Below, in pieces: positions 1 through 6,697 of a DNA stretch of 32,214 nucleotides. The notes beneath the pieces were generated by a model. The model saw nothing but the letters and a program-made list of their open reading frames with translations. It made no database searches and was not told where the DNA came from. A program made the position numbers and the translations under genes. Positions within the stretch are counted from its first letter, which is position 1; the number at the start of each line of letters is the position of its first letter. The DNA comes from Flexistipes sp041694215 (lineage in GTDB: Bacteria; Chrysiogenota; Deferribacteres; Deferribacterales; Flexistipitaceae), in assembly GCA_041694215.1 (NCBI GenBank), contig JASMTO010000214.1, positions 1 through 32,214 of the forward strand, read 5' to 3'.

Positions 1-1
1 A

Positions 2-307
2 AGGCTGCCTAATATTAATAGATTTAAACTGGTAAACTGTTATAAAAACAACAACCTTACTGCTGATGAAATCATAAAGGATGCACTAGATAATGGCTAT
101 AGCGGAATAGGTGTTGCAGGTGAAATGCACAGTTGTTTAGAATATATAAAAAAAGCTAAACAATACAATCTACTAACAAACGTATGGACAGAAGATGATC
201 CTGTAAACGCAAATATATATATGCAAGAAGGTCTGGATTATCTGACAACTAACGATCCTGAAAAAATAAATGCAACAATACGCCCTGAGCCTGTACACTC
301 ATATTAG
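2..307 (+). CDS. glycerophosphodiester phosphodiesterase-like protein, C-terminal part (partial)
   Basis: The reading frame is open from base 2 and ends at TAG 305-307, so only the last 101 codons are present and the start lies outside the window. The C-terminal segment VWTEDDP, followed by GLDYLTTNDPE, matches the last strands of the GDPD TIM barrel, where other members have V-W-T-x-N/D-D-P and G-V-D-x-I-x-T-D-x-P. The family hydrolyses glycerophosphodiesters to glycerol-3-phosphate and an alcohol using a divalent metal. The metal-binding and catalytic His/Glu residues lie upstream and cannot be checked. The nearest ATG inside the frame (125) is internal, not the gene start. Confidence 0.72.
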   Translation, partial: RLPNINRFKLVNCYKNNNLTADEIIKDALDNGYSGIGVAGEMHSCLEYIKKAKQYNLLTNVWTEDDPVNANIYMQEGLDYLTTNDPEKINATIRPEPVHSY

Positions 308-318
308 AGTATATTTTC

Positions 319-346
319 TTGACAATTTAATTTAGAACAATATTTT
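319..346 (+). promoter_or_regulatory. candidate sigma70-type promoter for the 82-aa gene
   Basis: A perfect -35 hexamer TTGACA (319-324) is followed after 16 bases by TATTTT (341-346). It lies in the 56-base gap after the GDPD-like gene and directly before the 82-aa gene, whose AAAGGAGGG ribosome-binding site is at 352-360. The -10 element is imperfect, so the call rests on the -35 match and the position. Confidence 0.5.
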
Positions 347-363
347 TTAGCAAAGGAGGGAGT

Positions 364-612
364 ATGCTTCAAATAAAACTGAAAGAATCTTTAGCTTACT
401 CAAGAGATAATCTTGATTTTCCTGATTTTCTGGCAAGGGAAATTGAAGTTATTATAAATAAACCAAATATTATAAACAAAAACAAAGACCTTGTGGAATT
501 GCTGATATTTCAGCTATCAGATTACGATCCTTTTGCCGAGGCAGGGTGTTGCAAAACCGCCACATCACCTGAAGATATAAAAAAGACAATAAACAAAATT
601 TTATATGACTAA
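364..612 (+). CDS. small hypothetical protein (82 aa)
   Basis: I do not recognise this protein. The start is well supported: a strong Shine-Dalgarno sequence AAAGGAGGG ends three bases before the ATG, and a candidate promoter sits just upstream. The product has no signal peptide or membrane segment and reads as a small, mostly helical cytoplasmic protein. The N-terminal half is rich in Leu, Ile, Asn and Lys. A short segment DPFAEAGCCKTA near residues 54-65 contains an adjacent Cys-Cys pair, and the C-terminus (PEDIKKTINKIL) looks like an amphipathic helix. It follows the GDPD-like gene on the same strand but probably has its own transcript, and it converges with the YitT-family gene. The Cys pair could bind a metal or form a disulfide, but nothing more specific is supported. 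Confidence 0.7.
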   Translation: MLQIKLKESLAYSRDNLDFPDFLAREIEVIINKPNIINKNKDLVELLIFQLSDYDPFAEAGCCKTATSPEDIKKTINKILYD

Positions 613-690
613 ATGGAAAATAAATACGCATGCTTATTAGGGCAGTGACACCACAAATTGTATCATCTTTATGCAACAATTTCTGTGTTT

Positions 691-1641
691 CTACTTATCT
701 TTATCAACATCTTCTATCTCAATATTTCTAGTTTTTTTCTTTGGGCTTTTTAAAAGCTTAAACCCATGCCCGTTTCTTGCCTGTTGGGCAATACCTATCA
801 CCATAAAAGCTTCCGGATTTACTTCCGACACAATCATCTTCAATTCCTGCACCTGAGATCTACTCACCGTACAAAAGATCATGGTATATTCTTTGTTTAA
901 ATAACCTCCCATAACATTCCAGTAACTAATTCCACGCCTAAGTTTGTACATCATCTCGTGCTTTAACTCATCCGGTTTGTTAGTAATAATGTTTACCGTT
1001 CTCACCTGACTGACCCCTTCCAGTACAAAATCACTGGCAAACCCCGTAAAAAAAAGCGAAATCAGGGCTAAGAGAACCATTTCCCACCCAAAAATAAGAC
1101 CGGCAACAAGAATAATCAGACCATCAGTAAAAAAATAGGATTGGCTCATGGGAAAACCTGTCTTGTTGTTTATAATACGTCCCAAAATTGTTGTTCCACC
1201 TATTGTACCCCCAAACCTGAATATAATCCCCGATCCCAAACCGAAAACAATGCCAGCATACAGTGCATTTAGCAACAGGTCATCAGTTATAGGAAACGTT
1301 GGCATTATTTGCGGAAGGCAGTAACTAAATAAGTCAGCTGAAAAAGAAAAAACAATCACAGATAGAAGAGTAGAAAAAATAAAGTGCCAACGCCCCAAAT
1401 ATTTAAAACCAACCACCAGTAGCGGGATATTAATCAAAAAATATGTTGCACCCACTGGAAAATTGGTAAAATGATTTACTATAATTGCAACACCACCTGC
1501 TCCACCTGCTACAAGATTTATAGGCACCTGGAACAATATATAACCCAGAGCCGCAAGTATTGAGCCTATGGCAATCCAAATTTGGTTATATATGATTCGA
1601 TAAATCCCATAAAGTTCCACAATACTTCTGAGTTTTAACAT
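691..1641 (-). CDS. YitT family membrane protein (DUF161/DUF2179)
   Basis: A 316-residue protein with about five to six hydrophobic segments in the first two thirds (first near residues 20-40, including the Gly-rich stretch NLVAGGAGGVAIIV) and a soluble C-terminal domain of about 85 residues from roughly residue 210. This matches the YitT family: a YitT membrane domain followed by a DUF2179 domain, here VRTVNIITNKPDEL, then GGYLNKEYTMIFCTVSR and NPEAFMVIG. The family's function is unknown; transport has been suggested. The C-terminus has an extra basic and acidic tail. The ATG follows a strong AGGAGGCGGG site. It stands alone, convergent with the 82-aa gene and about 200 bases beyond the end of trkA. 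Confidence 0.88.
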   Translation of the reverse strand: MLKLRSIVELYGIYRIIYNQIWIAIGSILAALGYILFQVPINLVAGGAGGVAIIVNHFTNFPVGATYFLINIPLLVVGFKYLGRWHFIFSTLLSVIVFSFSADLFSYCLPQIMPTFPITDDLLLNALYAGIVFGLGSGIIFRFGGTIGGTTILGRIINNKTGFPMSQSYFFTDGLIILVAGLIFGWEMVLLALISLFFTGFASDFVLEGVSQVRTVNIITNKPDELKHEMMYKLRRGISYWNVMGGYLNKEYTMIFCTVSRSQVQELKMIVSEVNPEAFMVIGIAQQARNGHGFKLLKSPKKKTRNIEIEDVDKDK

Positions 1642-1837
1642 AAATCCCGCCTCCTGTTTTTACTGGATAATAGTATAGACCTTAATTGGATAAATGACTA
1701 AACCATTTCCCCACCTACCCTCCCCACTAAAATACGAACACACATTAACCCTCACTAACAATTTGATAGCAAAATAATGAAATTTTAAGCACAGAGTATA
1801 CAGGATATTTACTCAAAAATCCTACCGTAAAAAACAA

Positions 1838-2506
1838 TTACTTTATTCTGTCCTCTTTGAAAACTTTAAATAAGTCTTTTTCGCTGCCGGCAACATACAA
1901 TTCATCATCTTCCTGAAATTTTATATTCGGATCTGTAATCAATCTTATTGGTTTATCTTTGTGCTTGAGAAGCACAGCGTTTATATTGTATTTTTCACGC
2001 AACTTAAGGTCTTTCAGAGTCTTTCCGGCAAAATTTTTGCCCAGCTTAACATTAACCAATTTTACTTCACTGTCCACATCAATTATTTCCAAAATATCAG
2101 GACGGTCTAACTTATGTGCAAGTTTTTCAGCCATTTCCCTTTCCGCTAAAACAACCTCATCAGCTCCAATCTTCAAAAGTATTTCTTCGTGTATTTTTCT
2201 ATTAGCTTTGGCAATAACTTTTTCCACTCCAAGTTTTTTGAGATTGGTAACGCATAAAATCAGCTGTTCCAAGTTATCACTCATCCCCACAATAACTGTT
2301 TGAAAATCCTGTATTTGCAATTCCTCTAATGCGTCATAATCCGAAGCATCGGCAATTACAGCTTCTGTAACTCTATCTTTTATCTGTTCAACAAGCTTCC
2401 GGTTCCTGTCCACAGCCAGTACTTTATTACCAAGTTCAAACAGTTCCACAGCAAGTCTGTAGCCAAAAATCCCCAAACCTATCACTGCATAGTCTTTTTC
2501 ACTCAT
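1838..2506 (-). CDS. trkA: potassium uptake system regulatory subunit TrkA/KtrA
   Basis: A 222-residue cytoplasmic RCK protein that gates the potassium channel-like subunit encoded just upstream. It has one Rossmann domain beginning VIGLGIFGYRLAVELFELG (the G-x-G-x-x-G nucleotide site), with acidic D33 in VLAVDRN at the end of strand 2. A single TrkA_C domain follows from about residue 140 (GKNFAGKTLKDLKLREKY to the DDELYVAG turn). One RCK unit of about 220 residues is the KtrA arrangement, unlike the duplicated E. coli TrkA. It starts three bases after the trkH stop, so the two are co-transcribed. The ligand is expected to be ATP/ADP or NAD(H) and possibly cyclic di-AMP, from family knowledge only. 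Confidence 0.92.
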   Translation of the reverse strand: MSEKDYAVIGLGIFGYRLAVELFELGNKVLAVDRNRKLVEQIKDRVTEAVIADASDYDALEELQIQDFQTVIVGMSDNLEQLILCVTNLKKLGVEKVIAKANRKIHEEILLKIGADEVVLAEREMAEKLAHKLDRPDILEIIDVDSEVKLVNVKLGKNFAGKTLKDLKLREKYNINAVLLKHKDKPIRLITDPNIKFQEDDELYVAGSEKDLFKVFKEDRIK

Positions 2507-2509
2507 ATA

Positions 2510-3796
2510 TCACCCTAATATTATTTTTTCTTCCGGGTAAGACAGTTTCGAAGTTTTTTCTCTCAATAAAAGCATAGTTATTAACGTAGCAGGCCCGATT
2601 CTGCCCAAAAACATACATATAATTATAATTAATTTACCAAAAATATCCAATTCCCCGGTAATACCCAAGCTAAGGCCCACAGTGCCCAATGCGGATGCTA
2701 CCTCAAAAAGGGTATCCATAAAAGTAAAATCATCAAAATAAAGCAGCAAAAGTGTGGCTATTACAAGAAAAAAAATGTACATGGAAATAAGTGCATATGC
2801 TTTCAGAATATTGATTAATGGGATATTCCTTTTAAAAACCACAATTTTCTTATTACCTCTCAATATACTGTACATTGAAACAATAGATATATAAAAAGCT
2901 GTGGTTTTTATACCTCCACCTGTTGAGCCTGGGGATGCTCCTATAATCATTAATACTATCAACAAAAACTTTGTCACAATATGAAGCCCGCTTATTTCCA
3001 CTGTGTTAAAGCCAGCTGTTCTCGCTGTAATGGACTGAAAAAAGGAGTCAAGCATACCCACTGAGCCTTTTTCCACCAAAAATATCAGTAAAGCCCCCAA
3101 AATAATTAACGCAAATGTGGTATAAAGCACAATCTTTGTATGCACCTTTATCCTTTCATTGGTAAAAAGTGCCGTATAAAAATTATAAATTACATAAAAA
3201 CCTAAGCCACCAAAAACAATCAGAAACATGGTTGTTACTTTAACAATACTGTTACTGCCAATTAAGCTACTGTCAAACGTGGAAAAACCTGCATTACAAA
3301 ATGCCGAAATAGCGTGAAACAAGCCATAATAAAAAACATCTGATAATGCAAAGCCCTCCAGAAAAAAACCGTAACTCAAAATTAAAAATCCTACAAACTC
3401 CATGACAAATGTATAAATAACAACAATTATAAGTATTTTCTCAGCTTCCTGTATAGTTAAATTATCATTTATCTTTGCAACCCTAAACTTTTGTGAGAAA
3501 TCAAGCTCACCCCGCAAAAAAAACAACAAAGAGGACGTCAATGTCATAATACCTATTGCTCCCACTTGCATCATCAGCATTATAAAAAACTGCCCCCAGA
3601 AATTAAAATCTGACGTATCAACAACAGTAAGACCAGTAACGCAGACAGCTGAAGTAGCAGTAAACAACGCATCGATATAGGTAAGTCCTTCGGTATGTTT
3701 TACAAAAGGCATTTTCAAAAAAAAAGTACCTACTATAATGAAAAGTGCAAATGTAATAAAAAGATACATCCAAGGATTTATTTTAACGTTAAACAT
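2510..3796 (-). CDS. trkH: TrkH/KtrB family potassium transporter membrane subunit
   Basis: The pore-forming subunit of a Trk/Ktr potassium uptake system, about 428 residues. The four pseudo-repeated pore loops are visible, each with its filter Gly: ATSAVCVTGLTVVDT, AISAFCNAGFSTFD, TARTAGFNT and ASALGTVGLSLG. The Gly-rich gating loop GASPGSTGGGIKT lies between repeats three and four. The length matches KtrB rather than the longer TrkH. I prefer ATG 3796 over an in-frame TTG at 3802. Neither has a good Shine-Dalgarno, because the start lies only 16 bases beyond the terminator hairpin of the upstream rubredoxin gene. trkA follows after 3 bases. Confidence 0.92.
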   Translation of the reverse strand: MFNVKINPWMYLFITFALFIIVGTFFLKMPFVKHTEGLTYIDALFTATSAVCVTGLTVVDTSDFNFWGQFFIMLMMQVGAIGIMTLTSSLLFFLRGELDFSQKFRVAKINDNLTIQEAEKILIIVVIYTFVMEFVGFLILSYGFFLEGFALSDVFYYGLFHAISAFCNAGFSTFDSSLIGSNSIVKVTTMFLIVFGGLGFYVIYNFYTALFTNERIKVHTKIVLYTTFALIILGALLIFLVEKGSVGMLDSFFQSITARTAGFNTVEISGLHIVTKFLLIVLMIIGASPGSTGGGIKTTAFYISIVSMYSILRGNKKIVVFKRNIPLINILKAYALISMYIFFLVIATLLLLYFDDFTFMDTLFEVASALGTVGLSLGITGELDIFGKLIIIICMFLGRIGPATLITMLLLREKTSKLSYPEEKIILG

Positions 3797-3811
3797 AATC
3801 AAATAAGAAAT

Positions 3812-3842
3812 AAAAAAGAGAGACTTTAAAAGCCTCTCTTTT
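3812..3842 (-). terminator. rho-independent terminator of the iron-sulfur/HD-GYP operon
   Basis: On the minus strand the arms AAAAGAGAG (3842-3834) and CTCTCTTTT (3822-3814) form a perfect 9-bp stem. An inner CTTTT/AAAG extension is interrupted by one mismatch. Six T residues follow directly (3817-3812). It begins three bases after the rubredoxin stop codon, so it ends the long minus-strand operon. It lies immediately before the trkH start, which makes it possible that trkHA is expressed partly by read-through. Confidence 0.85.
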
Positions 3843-3845
3843 CAA

Positions 3846-3956
3846 TTATTTTACTTCTTCAAATTTTTCTTTTGGTGCATTACAAACCGGACATTTATCC
3901 GGTGGTTCTTCACCTTCATGCACATAACCACAAACAACACATTTCCACTTTTTCAT
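3846..3956 (-). CDS. 36-aa stand-alone rubredoxin-like protein
   Basis: A short gene with a strong AAGGAGG site six bases before its ATG, ending in TAA at the operon terminator. The protein starts MKKWKCVVCGYVHEG and carries a second pair in DKCPVCNAP, giving a Cys4 iron site (C6, C9, C22, C25). This is the compact form usually seen as the C-terminal domain of rubrerythrin, shorter than a classical rubredoxin of about 52 residues. It should bind one iron in tetrahedral Cys4 geometry and act as a one-electron carrier. It is the last gene of the IscS-IscU-Nfu block, 12 bases after nfu, so it may supply electrons for cluster assembly or oxidative-stress protection. The role is inferred from position; the fold is clear. 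Confidence 0.85.
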   Translation of the reverse strand: MKKWKCVVCGYVHEGEEPPDKCPVCNAPKEKFEEVK

Positions 3957-3968
3957 ATTACCTCCTTC

Positions 3969-4193
3969 TTAAAGAGCAACTACTTCTTTGATTTCCGGCA
4001 AAGCTTCCTTGAGTCTCATTTCAATCCCATGTTTAAGTGTCATCGTGCTAAAAGGGCAGCTACCACATGCACCTGTAAGCTGTACTTTAACAACACCATC
4101 ATCGGTAACATCCAAAAGCTCCACATCTCCTCCATCTGCTTGCAAAGATGGTCTTACCTTTTTAAGTATTTCTTCTACCTTTTCTCTCATCAT
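3969..4193 (-). CDS. nfu: NifU C-terminal-type iron-sulfur scaffold/carrier (Nfu)
   Basis: A 74-residue protein consisting only of the Nfu domain. It contains the LQADGGDVEL motif (about residues 17-26) and the cluster-binding CxxC in GACGSCPFS (C43, C46), which holds a 4Fe-4S cluster at a dimer interface for delivery to target proteins. The start is one of two adjacent ATG codons; AGGAGG is spaced six bases from the first. It lies 10 bases after iscU and 12 before the mini-rubredoxin, so the scaffold and carrier functions of NifU are split over two genes here. Confidence 0.92.
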   Translation of the reverse strand: MMREKVEEILKKVRPSLQADGGDVELLDVTDDGVVKVQLTGACGSCPFSTMTLKHGIEMRLKEALPEIKEVVAL

Positions 4194-4203
4194 GACTTAC
4201 CTC

Positions 4204-4644
4204 CTAATTTGTCCGTTTATTTTTTATTTTTTCTTTCATTTCGTCAACAATTTTTGGGTCTTTGCCTATTCGCTTATAGTAATCTTTAAGAGCAGCTTCA
4301 ATAGCTTCCTCAGCCATTACCGAACAGTGAATCTTAGCAGGAGGCAATCCGTCAAGTGCCTCAACAATTGCATTATTTGTAAGCTCCAGAATTTCTTCCA
4401 CACTTTTACCTTTTAATAACTCAGTTGCCATAGAGCTTGACGCAATAGCAGCCCCACAACCGAACGTTTTAAATTTAACATCATCAACAATGCCGTCATC
4501 GTTAATTTTAAGATAAAGTTTCATAACATCCCCACACGCAGGATTGCCCACTTCACCCACACCGCTGGCATCTTCAATTTCTCCCATATTCCTGGGATTC
4601 ATAAAATGTTCCATTACTTTTTCACTATATGGTCCTTTAGCCAT
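4204..4644 (-). CDS. iscU: iron-sulfur cluster assembly scaffold IscU/NifU N-terminal type
   Basis: A 146-residue scaffold protein on which 2Fe-2S clusters are built. All cluster ligands are present: C37 with D39 in GNPACGD, C63 in FGCGAAIASSS, and C107 in LPPAKIHCSVMAEEA. The LPPAK segment corresponds to LPPVK, the HscA-binding motif of E. coli IscU, but no hscA or hscB is in the window. About 20 extra charged residues follow the usual C-terminus. It begins 12 bases after the iscS stop with an AGGAGG site. Unlike the IscS homolog beside it, this scaffold looks fully functional. Confidence 0.94.
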   Translation of the reverse strand: MAKGPYSEKVMEHFMNPRNMGEIEDASGVGEVGNPACGDVMKLYLKINDDGIVDDVKFKTFGCGAAIASSSMATELLKGKSVEEILELTNNAIVEALDGLPPAKIHCSVMAEEAIEAALKDYYKRIGKDPKIVDEMKEKIKNKRTN

Positions 4645-4656
4645 AATTTCCTCCTA

Positions 4657-5838
4657 CTATTTGTTATAATAAGGTGACATCTCACAAAGCTTGTGCACAA
4701 TTTCAGGGGTTACTTCAAGGATTCTGTTTACATCTTCCTCCGTACTGTACTTAGACATTGAAAAGGTAATCGATCCGGCGCATATGTCATTAGGCACACC
4801 GATTGCCGTAAGTACGTGAGAGGCCTCCAATTCATCTTCATCCTCAGCCAGAATATTTGATGAACATGCAGATCCACTAGCCCCATATATCTCTTTTAAC
4901 GAATACCACAATAGCAACGATTCACCTTCAATATATTCTATCCAGAAACTCACATGACCGGGCAATCTGTCATTTTTATCTCCGGTAAAATGTATAAAAT
5001 CAAACATTTCATCCAAACCATTCCATAATTGATTTTGGAGCTTTTTCATCTTTGAGGTATATTCATCCATTTCATTTTTCGCAATTTTTGCTGCCTCCCC
5101 AAAACCAACTATTGCCGGGACATTTTCAGAACCACTCCGCAAACCCATTTCCTGAAAACCCCCATCAAAAATAGGATTAATTTTTACTCCCTTTTTGATA
5201 TAAAGAGCAGCTGAACCTTTAGGGCCATAAAAATTCTGCCCCGCAAAACTCATTAAATCACACCCTATTTCTTTCACATCAACAGGGACATGACCTACGC
5301 CAGCAACAGCATCCGTATGAAATAGGACTCCTTTATTTCTGCAGATTTCACCAATTTTTTTCAAATCCTGAATAGTACCAATTTCAGGGCTCACATAAAT
5401 TATAGACACCAAAGCCGTATCCTCCGTTACCACATTCTCCAGTTCATCAAGATTAACTTTCCCATTTTCATCTACACGCACTTTGGTAACTTTATACCCT
5501 TCATTCATTAGCTTTACACACACATTCTGCACGGAAAAATGCTCTATTTCACTAATTACAATATGTTTTTTATTTTTTGCTCTTTCCGTATCCAATATAC
5601 CTTTTATTGCCAAGTTGTTAGATTCTGTACCACATGAGGTAAAAATAATCTCATCTTTTTCCGCATTTATCAGGGATGCCACATGCCCCCTGGCTTCATC
5701 TATTGCTTCAAAAGATTCCCTGCCCAATGGGTAAAAATGTGCACTGGGATTGCCATATTTTTCCGTATAAAAAGGAATCATCTTGTCAACAACACGTTTG
5801 TCAGGTTTCGTTCCAGCAACATTGTCCACATAAATCAT
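4657..5838 (-). CDS. iscS: IscS/NifS cysteine-desulfurase homolog lacking the PLP lysine
   Basis: A fold-type I aminotransferase-class protein of 393 residues, the length of a normal IscS. The frame reads cleanly through FTSCGTESNNLAI, the PLP-stacking His (H100 in ISEIEHFSV), HTDA (D176) and RSGSENVP. The mobile-loop Cys is present (C325 in GSACSS). However, the Schiff-base His-Lys pair is Gln-Asn (Q201, N202 in FAGQNFYGPKG; the codon at 5235-5233 is AAT). The usual Gln after HTDAV is Ala179, the NNEIG motif is SPEIG (P151), and the R-F-S anchor near the C-terminus is T-F-S (T358). It therefore probably cannot form an internal aldimine or release sulfur by normal chemistry. From memory, Archaeoglobus fulgidus IscS has Asp at this Lys position and a similar MSPLY C-terminus (here MSPYY). 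ATG 5838 is preferred over GTG 5844 because of AGGAG spacing. iscU follows after 12 bases. Confidence 0.9.
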   Translation of the reverse strand: MIYVDNVAGTKPDKRVVDKMIPFYTEKYGNPSAHFYPLGRESFEAIDEARGHVASLINAEKDEIIFTSCGTESNNLAIKGILDTERAKNKKHIVISEIEHFSVQNVCVKLMNEGYKVTKVRVDENGKVNLDELENVVTEDTALVSIIYVSPEIGTIQDLKKIGEICRNKGVLFHTDAVAGVGHVPVDVKEIGCDLMSFAGQNFYGPKGSAALYIKKGVKINPIFDGGFQEMGLRSGSENVPAIVGFGEAAKIAKNEMDEYTSKMKKLQNQLWNGLDEMFDFIHFTGDKNDRLPGHVSFWIEYIEGESLLLWYSLKEIYGASGSACSSNILAEDEDELEASHVLTAIGVPNDICAGSITFSMSKYSTEEDVNRILEVTPEIVHKLCEMSPYYNK

Positions 5839-5850
5839 AAACACTCCTTG

Positions 5851-6627
5851 TTATAATTTTCTCAATTCATCTATAATCTGTTTTGTATAGATAAATAAGT
5901 AATCTCCGTAAACACTTAACATCCCTTTGCCGTGTCTACTAAAACTAAGCCCTTCATTTAACGTTATTTCCGAAAGGCTAAAATTACGCAAATACAAATC
6001 GTCATCCAAAATCTCGTCTGCTGCACCACAAACGTCTACTATAATTCCAGTAGTCACAGGTAGCAACCTAAAATTGAAGTTTTCTCTAATGTTCTCATTC
6101 AACTTCTCTTTGAATTCTTTAAGTAACGTATTTTCATTTAATAACACATTAAAGGCCAAATCAGATGTAAGCATCTTATTTTCATAACTATTAAAAGAAA
6201 ATAGATGCCTTGTTTGGTTGACAAGATCATCCACTGCAGCTTTTCCAAAAATTGCAGCCGGTAGAGAACAAACACCGTAAAGATCATTGAAATCATCAGA
6301 AACCGAGCTAAGAATATATTCCACCGGATTTTTTATAAATATGGTATCTTCTGCATCAAACTCGCCTGTAATATCTATAAGACTACCATCAAAATCCTTT
6401 AAAATACCATTTTCCCGAAGACTGTTCAAAATTATTAAAACATCCTCTTCTGAAGAACGTTTTATATCTCTAACTTCACACTGGGAATTAAGCGCCTGCA
6501 GATCTTCCATCTTAGGACTCTCAGAATACACAGTAACACTAAAAGAGGGGAAATGAGAGTTTATAGCATCCATCACTTCATTTAACAGCAAAGGGTCTGT
6601 AGCAAAAACCCCTACATCCATATACAT
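5851..6627 (-). CDS. degenerate aspartate-semialdehyde dehydrogenase/USG-1-like protein
   Basis: A 258-residue protein (ATG 6627, with AAGGTG seven bases upstream) that I match tentatively to the ASADH/USG-1 fold. Its N-terminus MDVGVFATDPLLLNEVMDAI sits where the Rossmann P-loop would be but lacks the glycines. SLIDITGEF resembles the V-I-D-x-S-x-x-F element. The segment VDDLVNQTRHLF, followed by DLAFNVL and LLPVTTGIIVDV, resembles the dimerisation domain of USG-1 (Q-T, A-F-N, then the alternating strand). No N-C-S-T catalytic cysteine motif is present, so dehydrogenase activity is unlikely. It lies six bases from the GTG alternative start of the iscS homolog and 70 after rodZ, inside the operon. 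A non-catalytic or iron-sulfur-related role is possible but unproven. Confidence 0.6.
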   Translation of the reverse strand: MYMDVGVFATDPLLLNEVMDAINSHFPSFSVTVYSESPKMEDLQALNSQCEVRDIKRSSEEDVLIILNSLRENGILKDFDGSLIDITGEFDAEDTIFIKNPVEYILSSVSDDFNDLYGVCSLPAAIFGKAAVDDLVNQTRHLFSFNSYENKMLTSDLAFNVLLNENTLLKEFKEKLNENIRENFNFRLLPVTTGIIVDVCGAADEILDDDLYLRNFSLSEITLNEGLSFSRHGKGMLSVYGDYLFIYTKQIIDELRKL

Positions 6628-6697
6628 ATAATCACACCTTTTTTGTCTTTTTATGAAAAATACATGAAAATAAATAAAATGCAATAGATATTCGTAG

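Noticed and set aside
649..687. Weak inverted repeat AAATTGT/ACAATTT between the 82-aa gene and the YitT gene as a terminator
   Set aside because: Only 7 A/T-rich base pairs with a long loop and no T-run; too weak to call.
1642..1837. Possible small gene or RNA between trkA and the YitT gene
   Set aside because: No start with a ribosome-binding site, no coding frame and no stable structure were found; only a weak TATACT element near 1670 that could serve the YitT gene.
3988..4416. 142-codon plus-strand frame opposite nfu and iscU
   Set aside because: The opposite strand encodes intact IscU and Nfu with all ligands; this is a shadow frame.
5221..5260. Frameshift or sequencing error as the reason for the missing PLP lysine in the IscS homolog
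   Set aside because: The frame is continuous with conserved residues on both sides (DLMSF before, YGPKG after), and other PLP-contact residues elsewhere in the protein have changed as well.
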